Assembly (NCBI GenBank): GCA_019746135.1
Contig: JAIESI010000086.1
Coordinates: 1-64,000 of the forward strand
Direction: 5' to 3'
DNA length: 64,000 nucleotides
Source: Xanthobacteraceae bacterium
Lineage (GTDB): Bacteria; Pseudomonadota; Alphaproteobacteria; Rhizobiales; Xanthobacteraceae
Shown piece by piece: positions 58,053 through 64,000 of the stretch. The notes beneath the pieces are model-generated. The model saw nothing but the letters and a program-made list of their open reading frames with translations. It was not told the DNA's origin and searched no databases. Position numbers and translations under genes: made by a program. How positions within the stretch are numbered: position 1 is the first letter of the stretch; each line of letters opens with the position of its first letter.

Positions 58053-58352
58053 ATGAAATCGTCGCTTACGCTGACTGCGGCCGTGCTCGCCGCGGCGCTT
58101 TGCGCCGCAACGCCGGCACAGGCGCAGAGACTCGATTTGTCGACCATCAAGTGAAAGGACTTCGTGAGCAGCGCCAAGGAGAACATCGGGCTGATCCTGA
58201 TGTGGCTCGCCGGCTACTACAGCGATGAGGACGCACCGCCGGTCGTCGACTTCGACAAGATGAAGACCGACGGCCAGAAGCTCGGCGAGTACTGCGCCAA
58301 GCATCCGGACGACAGCATCATCACCGCGGCCGAAGAAGTGATCGCGCAGTAA
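58053..58352 (+). pseudogene. HdeA/HdeB-like acid-stress periplasmic protein interrupted by a single in-frame TGA (codon 34)
   Basis: MKSSLTLTAAVLAAALCAATPAQAQRLDLSTIK-[TGA]-KDFVSSAKENIGLILMWLAGYYSDEDAPPVVDFDKMKTDGQKLGEYCAKHPDDSIITAAEEVIAQ; TGA at 58152-58154, frame otherwise intact. Confidence 0.75.
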
Positions 58353-58378
58353 GCTGCTTCAAAATTTCGGTTGGACCA

Positions 58379-58404
58379 ATGAGGGCCGCGCAAGCGGCCC
58401 TCAT
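58379..58404. terminator. Bidirectional terminator-like hairpin (GCAA tetraloop)
   Basis: ATGAGGGCCGC-gcaa-GCGGCCCTCAT perfect 11-bp stem followed by ATTTTG. Confidence 0.8.
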
Positions 58405-58421
58405 ATTTTGAGATCGATCCC

Positions 58422-60491
58422 TTAGCGGCCTTCCCGGGCCCAGGTCGCGGCCAGCACGCCGACCAGCAGCAGCAGCCCGAGCAGGCCGGCAAACATCGGC
58501 AGCACGCCGATGCCGCGCACGACGCTGGCATCGCGCATCTTCAGTCCGATCCAGTCCTCGCCCTTGTAAGTGTCGCCGGAGCGGAGCGCTGCGACGCGCG
58601 GCAGCACCGTGTTGCCCGACGTGTCGGCAAGCCGCCGCGCGTCGCCGCCGGTGGCGTTGACGAACGGCGCAAGCGTCTCGGTGGTCGAGGTCACCTCGGC
58701 GAACTCGCGCGGATTGGGCGGGCCGACGTTGACCAGCGCGTTGAGCTTGCCGTCGGTGGCGCGCCAGAGGCCCAATTCTGTGGCGCGGATCGCGCCGCGC
58801 CACAGGCCGGACTCGCCCTGCTGCAGCGTCACGGTGCGGGTCGCGCCTGAAGGCAAGGTCAGCGTCACGTCGCCGACGCTGTCCGCCATGGTCTGCCGCT
58901 CGACCAGCAGATCGCGGCCGCGCACGATCAGGCGCAGCGCCTCTTCCTCGAGATCGGGCTGCTTCATCAGCCAGTGCGACAGCCGCCGCATCAGGTCGAG
59001 ATGCGGGCCGCCGCCCTCATAGCCGCGCGCCCAGAGCCAGATGTGGTCGGAGAGCAGCAGGCCGACGCGGCCTTCGCCCTCGCGCGACAGCACCAGCAGC
59101 GGCTTGTTGTCAGGCCCGTCCATGATGGTGGTGCCGGACGCCGCGCGGGTATCGACCAGGCGGAACCAGCGGCTCCAGTGCGGCGGGCTCGAATCCGAGC
59201 CGTTGAGCCCGCGCGTCACCGGGTGACGTTTGCCCGCGTCGGTGAGCCGCGCGTGGAACGGCAGTTCGACGGTGCGGCCGCTCGGTTCGGCCGGCAGGAT
59301 CTGCTCGAGCGGCGTCCGCCAGATGCTGGTCTGGCTCGCATAGTCGGGGCCGGCGGCGACCAGCACCGCGCCGCCCTCCTGCACATAGCGCGCGATGTTG
59401 TCGAAATAGATGATCGGCAGCACGCCCTGCCGCGCATAGCGGTCGAAGATGATCAGGTGGAAGTCCTTGATCTTCTGCTGGAACAGCTCGCGGGTCGGGA
59501 ATGCGATCAGCGACAGCTCGTTGATCGGCGTGCCGTCCTGCTTCTCCGGCGGCCGCAGGATGGTGAAGTGGACGAGATCGACGCTGGCGTCAGACTTGAG
59601 AAGGTTGCGCCAGGTGCGCTCGCCGGCATGCGGCTCGCCGGAAACCAGCAGGACGCGCAGCTTGTCGCGCACGCCGTCGATCGAGACCACGGCGCGGTTG
59701 TTGACGGTGGTGAGCTCGTTCTCGAGCGGTGCCGCCTCGATCTCGACGATGTTCGGGCCGGCGTGCGGGATCTGGATCTGGGCGTTGACGGTGTTGCCCG
59801 GCGTCACGGTGCGGCGGTCGAGCACCTCGCCGTCGCGGCGGATGGTGACCTCGGCGGGAGCGGGACGCGCGCCCTGATCCTCGACGCGATAGACGATGGT
59901 CTGCGACTGGCCGACGATGCCGAAGCGCGGCGCGGTCACCAGCACGACACGGCGGTCGCGCTCGTCGCGCCGCCCGGTGATGAGCGCATGCACCGGCGCG
60001 TTGAAGCCCAGCGCCGCCACTTCGGCGGGAATGTCATGGACCCGGCCGTCGGTGATCATGATCGCGCCGGCGACGCGGTCCGGCGGCACGTCGGCGAGCG
60101 CGGCGCTCAGCGCCGAGAACAGCCGGGTGCCGTCGGTCTCGCCGTCGGCTTCGCCGGCTTCGACGAAGCGCACGTCGAGACCCTGGATGCGACCGAGACG
60201 CTCGGCGAGCTGCGCGCGCGCATCCTCGGTTTGCTTCAGCCGGTCGCCAAAACTCTGGCTCGGGCTCTTGTCGACCACCACCGCAACAACGGAGGTCAGA
60301 GGCTCGCGGTCCTCGCGGGTGAACGAAGGATTGGCCAGCGCCAGCACCATCATGGCGAGCGCCAGCGCCCGGACGGCCCAGCCGCGGCTTCGCACGAAGA
60401 CGAGCAGCAGCGCGAGGAACACCGCGACCGCCACCGCGCCCCACAGGACGTAGGGCGGAACCAGCGGCGCGAATGTGATGCCGTAACCCAT
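58422..60491 (-). CDS. Membrane protein with VWA/glutamine-amidotransferase-like region of the DUF58/DUF4159 locus
   Basis: Two N-terminal TM helices, VVAVVVDKSPSQSFGDRLKQTEDARAQLAERL, ...GGAVLVAAGPDYAS..., C-terminal TM; positioned directly after the DUF4159 protein. Confidence 0.75.
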   Translation of the reverse strand: MGYGITFAPLVPPYVLWGAVAVAVFLALLLVFVRSRGWAVRALALAMMVLALANPSFTREDREPLTSVVAVVVDKSPSQSFGDRLKQTEDARAQLAERLGRIQGLDVRFVEAGEADGETDGTRLFSALSAALADVPPDRVAGAIMITDGRVHDIPAEVAALGFNAPVHALITGRRDERDRRVVLVTAPRFGIVGQSQTIVYRVEDQGARPAPAEVTIRRDGEVLDRRTVTPGNTVNAQIQIPHAGPNIVEIEAAPLENELTTVNNRAVVSIDGVRDKLRVLLVSGEPHAGERTWRNLLKSDASVDLVHFTILRPPEKQDGTPINELSLIAFPTRELFQQKIKDFHLIIFDRYARQGVLPIIYFDNIARYVQEGGAVLVAAGPDYASQTSIWRTPLEQILPAEPSGRTVELPFHARLTDAGKRHPVTRGLNGSDSSPPHWSRWFRLVDTRAASGTTIMDGPDNKPLLVLSREGEGRVGLLLSDHIWLWARGYEGGGPHLDLMRRLSHWLMKQPDLEEEALRLIVRGRDLLVERQTMADSVGDVTLTLPSGATRTVTLQQGESGLWRGAIRATELGLWRATDGKLNALVNVGPPNPREFAEVTSTTETLAPFVNATGGDARRLADTSGNTVLPRVAALRSGDTYKGEDWIGLKMRDASVVRGIGVLPMFAGLLGLLLLVGVLAATWAREGR

Positions 60492-60495
60492 GCGG

Positions 60496-63342
60496 TTACT
60501 GTCCCAGCCGTTCGAGCAGCGCCGGCACGTGCACCTGGTCGGCCTTGTAATTGCCGGTCAGCGTGTACATCACGATGTTGACGCCGGCGCGGAACGCGAA
60601 CTCGCGCTGCCGCGGCTCGCCGGGCACCATCGGCAGCATCGCCTGGCCGTCGGTGCGTGTCGCCCATGCGCCGGCGAGATCGTTCGAGGTGATGAGGATC
60701 GAGGAGACGCCGTCGCCGGCGCGCGCCGGCCGCTTGGTCTCGTCATCGGCGTCCTTGCCGCTCGGCAGCGCCTCGACCCAGAGCTGACCGGAGTTGAAGC
60801 GCCCGGGGAAGTCGCGCAGCAGGAAGAAGGTCTTGGTCAGCACGTGATCGCGCGACACCGGCTCGAGCTCGGGGATGTCGAGCGAGCCCAGGATGTTGCG
60901 CAGCGCCATCATGCCGGGCGCGCGGCTCGCGCCGCCGGGACCGGGCGGGGCCATGATTGCGTCGCGGGTGTCGAACAGCACGGTGCCGCCGTTCTTCATG
61001 TAGGCGTCGATGCGGGCGAGCGCCGCGGGCGAGGGCCGCGCCGCGTTCGGCACCACCGGCCAGTAGATCAGCGGGAAGAACGACAGCTCGTCACGTGCAA
61101 TGTCGAGGCCGACCGGCTCGCCGCCTTCGAGCGCGGTGCGCTGCGCGAGATAGAGGGTGAGGCCCTGCAGCCCGGACTTGCTGATGTTGTCGACCTCGGC
61201 GTCGCCGGTGATCACGTAAGCAAGGCGCGTCTCGTTCGTGACCTTCTGGGCGAACTCGGTGGCCTGCGGCGAGGTGTCGGTGGAGCCGCGGCCCGTCTGA
61301 GCGAAGGCGGAGCCTGCGGTCAGCATCGCGCCGACGAACAGGCCGATCGCGAGCACGGTTGCGGCCGCACGCGGACGCCGCCGCATGATCTGGCCGATCC
61401 CGCCGGCGAGCAGGAACACCACCAGCGCGTCGAGCGCGAGCAAACCGAGCGCTGCCATCAGCACCGGGCCGCGCAGGTCCTGCGGCTCGCCGACCTGATA
61501 GGCTTCGAGGCGCGCACGCAATGGCGCGTAGTCGATCGCGGCAAGGCGATCCGTCGGGGCAAGTGTGTTCACGGCAAGCAATCCTTCAGGCGGGCCGTAA
61601 AAGCCCGGCGGGTGGTCGGCGGTGGCACGCGCAACAAAGCCTGCGGGCACCGGCCGGGTCGTCGCGGTCGGCGGACCGAATGCGCCGAAGCCGTCGAGAA
61701 TACGCGTGGGCGGCACCACCTCGCGCTCGGCCTTGTTCTTGTCGGAGGCCTCGTTGGTGGTGGTCGTGCCGGCGAGGCCGACGAGCCGCCGCAGCATGTC
61801 GACGAAGCTGCCGGACAGCGGCAGGTCCGACCAGCGCGTGTCGGCGGTGACGTGGAACAGCACGATCATGCCTTTGCCGCGCTTGACCGCGGTGACGAGC
61901 GGCGTGCCGTCGGCGAGCGTCGCCCAGGTGCGCTCGACCAGGCCAGCCTCGGGCTCCGCCAGAACCTGGCGCGTGACGGTGACGTCCTTGGGCACCGCCA
62001 TGTTGCCGAAAGGCCCTTCGCGCGAAAATGCCGCGAGCGGCTGCGGCTGGTCCCAGGTGAGACTGCCGCCCAGCGTGCGGCCGCCGCGCCGGAGCTTGAC
62101 CGGCACAAGATCGTCCTCGGAGGCGGCAAGCCGCGGACCGGCAAAGCGCACCAGCATGCCGCCGTCGTCGATCCAGGCGGCGAGGCGGTCGCGCGCCTCG
62201 CCCGCGACATTGCCGACGTCGGCCAGCATGATCATCGGCACGTTCTGCTCGATGAAGCGGCGCACCGCTTCGGCGGGCGCGCCGGCTTCGGCAAGCCGCA
62301 CGTCGGCGAACGGATTGAGCGCGCGGGAGAGATAGTAGGTCGAAGCGAGCAGCGGCTGCGCCGTGTCGGAGGTCGCGCCGGAGACCACGCCGATGGTGCG
62401 GCGACGCCAGCGCTTGTCGAGCAACTGCACGGTGCCGGCGGAGCGCTCGGCGGGAATTTCCAGCCGCGCGATGTCGTTTCTGATCTCGACCGGCAGGTTG
62501 ATCTCGGCGTCGGTCTCGGTCTCGCCCTGCTTGAAGGCGAAGCGCGATTCGCCGAGCGGCAGGCCTTTCAGATCGAGCGCGCGGATGATGCCGCCTTCGC
62601 TGCCGTCGGTGGTGGCGCGCAGCACCTTCACCGTGAGCGCGCCGGCCGCGTTGTCGGCGGCGGCAAGCGCGTGCGCGGTGGGCAGGCCGCCGGTGATGAC
62701 CGATACGGTCCGGCCTTCGGTCAGGCGACCGAGCCCCGCCACGAACTCCGACCCGCGGCCGAGATCGACCCCGTCCGACAGCCAGATCACTTCCATGTTG
62801 GGCGTCGCCGCAAGCAGCCGGCTGATCGCGGGCAGCGCATCGGTGCGCTCGATCGCATAGGGCTTGGGCTTGAGCTGCGTGAGCCTGACGCGGGCCGCGG
62901 CCGGCGGCTGCAGCGAGATGTCGCGCGTGGCGTCGCCGAGCGTCACCAGCGCGACGCCGCGGTTGTCGGCCTCGGCGCGGCCGAGAATGTCGTCGGCGGT
63001 GCGCAGCCGCAGATCCCAGCTTGCCGCGGCGCTGAAGCCGTCGTCGATCAAAAGCGCGATCGGCGTGGCACCGCTCGTGGTCGCGACCGGCGGATTCCAC
63101 AATGGTCCCGCGGCGGCGAGGATCACCAGGGTGGCGAGCAGGAGCCGCAGCAAAGTGAGCCACCACGGTGTCCTCGAGGGCGTGTCTTCCTTGGGCTTGA
63201 TGTCGAACAGCAGCCGCGTCGGCGGGAATTCGACACGCAACGGCCGCGGCGGAATGAGCCGCAGCAGCCACCACAGGACCGGCAGGCTGAGCAGGCCCAG
63301 AAGAATGAGCGGCTGCGCGAAGCCGAGCGGCAGGCCCATCAT
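60496..63342 (-). CDS. DUF4159 domain-containing membrane protein (BatA-like N-terminus)
   Basis: MMGLPLGFAQPLILLGLLSLPVLWWLLRLIPPRPLRVEFPPTRLLFDIKPKEDTPSRTPWWLTLLRLLLATLVILAAAGPLW; C-terminal DUF4159-like ...LTLYLAQRTALEGGEPVGLDIARDELSFFPLIYWPV. Confidence 0.88.
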   Translation of the reverse strand: MMGLPLGFAQPLILLGLLSLPVLWWLLRLIPPRPLRVEFPPTRLLFDIKPKEDTPSRTPWWLTLLRLLLATLVILAAAGPLWNPPVATTSGATPIALLIDDGFSAAASWDLRLRTADDILGRAEADNRGVALVTLGDATRDISLQPPAAARVRLTQLKPKPYAIERTDALPAISRLLAATPNMEVIWLSDGVDLGRGSEFVAGLGRLTEGRTVSVITGGLPTAHALAAADNAAGALTVKVLRATTDGSEGGIIRALDLKGLPLGESRFAFKQGETETDAEINLPVEIRNDIARLEIPAERSAGTVQLLDKRWRRRTIGVVSGATSDTAQPLLASTYYLSRALNPFADVRLAEAGAPAEAVRRFIEQNVPMIMLADVGNVAGEARDRLAAWIDDGGMLVRFAGPRLAASEDDLVPVKLRRGGRTLGGSLTWDQPQPLAAFSREGPFGNMAVPKDVTVTRQVLAEPEAGLVERTWATLADGTPLVTAVKRGKGMIVLFHVTADTRWSDLPLSGSFVDMLRRLVGLAGTTTTNEASDKNKAEREVVPPTRILDGFGAFGPPTATTRPVPAGFVARATADHPPGFYGPPEGLLAVNTLAPTDRLAAIDYAPLRARLEAYQVGEPQDLRGPVLMAALGLLALDALVVFLLAGGIGQIMRRRPRAAATVLAIGLFVGAMLTAGSAFAQTGRGSTDTSPQATEFAQKVTNETRLAYVITGDAEVDNISKSGLQGLTLYLAQRTALEGGEPVGLDIARDELSFFPLIYWPVVPNAARPSPAALARIDAYMKNGGTVLFDTRDAIMAPPGPGGASRAPGMMALRNILGSLDIPELEPVSRDHVLTKTFFLLRDFPGRFNSGQLWVEALPSGKDADDETKRPARAGDGVSSILITSNDLAGAWATRTDGQAMLPMVPGEPRQREFAFRAGVNIVMYTLTGNYKADQVHVPALLERLGQ

Positions 63343-64000
63343 GCCGGCCTCCCGAACTGCATGTTCTTAAGCGCCAGCCCGCCGCGCGGACGGCGGTTGC
63401 TGACCGCGGCTTCGTTGCCTTCGCCGATACGGCCATGCAGCGCGATCAGCAACTCGTTCGCCGGGCGGTCGGTGCGGTGGATGGTGAAGCTCCAGGCGAG
63501 CCGCTTCGCCTCGGCCGCAAGCTCCTCGCGGTGGCGCTTCAGCCGCGCCTCATAGTCGGCGCGCCAGTTCTCGGCGCGGCCCGCGGTAATCATCTGCCCG
63601 GTCTCGGGCTCGGAGAATTCGACCCGGCCGGAATAGGGGAAGGTTTCCTCCGCCGGATCGACGATCTGCACCAGATGCCCCTGCGAGCCGTTGCCGGAAA
63701 TCTGGGTCAGCGTCGCGCGGGTCTCCTCGATCGGGCTCCACAGGTCGGAGAGCAGCACCACCTCCGACAGCATCGGCGGCGCGAAGTCTTTCGGCAGGCT
63801 CGGACGCTCGCGCGGATCGTGGATGATCGCCTCGGCCATGCGGTCGATCACGGCACGGCTGCCGGTCGGCCGCATCAGGCCGGGAAGGCCGACGCGTTCG
63901 CCGGCCTCGACCATGACCTCGGCCAGCGCAAAGGCGATCGTCAGCGTGCGGTCGAGCTTGCTCTCGCGCGCGAGCTTGGAGGCAAACGTCATCGACGGCG
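63339..64000 (-). CDS. DUF58 domain-containing protein, C-terminal part (5' end beyond window)
   Basis: Frame open past the window end (codons before the listed M read P-S-M, as in the usual DASPSM motif); VVLLSDLWSPIEETRATLTQISGNGSQGHLVQIVDPAEETFPYSGRVEF. Confidence 0.85.
   Translation of the reverse strand, partial: PSMTFASKLARESKLDRTLTIAFALAEVMVEAGERVGLPGLMRPTGSRAVIDRMAEAIIHDPRERPSLPKDFAPPMLSEVVLLSDLWSPIEETRATLTQISGNGSQGHLVQIVDPAEETFPYSGRVEFSEPETGQMITAGRAENWRADYEARLKRHREELAAEAKRLAWSFTIHRTDRPANELLIALHGRIGEGNEAAVSNRRPRGGLALKNMQFGRPA

Noticed and set aside
58152-58200. Confident selenoprotein call for the HdeA-like gene
   Set aside because: No clear stem-loop directly after the TGA and sel genes are not in the window; kept only as a hypothesis.
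60490-63555. 1021-aa plus-strand ORF
   Set aside because: Antisense to the clear DUF4159 protein; Arg/Gly/Ala/His-rich translation without domains is typical of the opposite strand in high-GC genes.

Overview
High-GC alphaproteobacterial chromosomal segment. Gene content and repeat types suggest Rhizobiales (Bradyrhizobium/Xanthobacteraceae-like); this is inferred, not searched. Most of the window is ordinary metabolic and transport gene content: three YkuD L,D-transpeptidases, an ArsR-methyltransferase/metF/metH methionine operon, extensin-like protein, a GntR-amidohydrolase-TctC-amidase block, Tim44-like protein, 5-oxoprolinase/hydantoinase, a DctPQM TRAP system, a fused TRAP permease with two TAXI receptors, P450, EboE-like protein, gentisate-dioxygenase-like cupin, MbfA-like ferritin/VIT1 protein, and a DUF4159/DUF58 locus truncated by the window end. 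No CRISPR array, rRNA, tRNA, phage or transposase was recognised. Best second-look items: (1) an HdeA-like gene with one in-frame TGA exactly where a conserved Cys is expected; (2) eight TGGGC/GCCCA half-sites in about 200 bp upstream of an HTH-methyltransferase fusion; (3) an unannotated 27-aa hydrophobic ORF with Shine-Dalgarno and terminator after metH; (4) a perfect 18-bp palindrome in front of the ArsR-MTase/metF/metH operon; (5) two FadR-like palindromes before the GntR-divergent operon; (6) an Irr-box-like inverted repeat before mbfA; (7) two families of large intergenic palindromic repeats that share a 27-nt module; (8) decayed HAD and Asp/Glu-hydantoin-racemase remnants flanking the GntR block. 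I found no clearly new multi-gene system.
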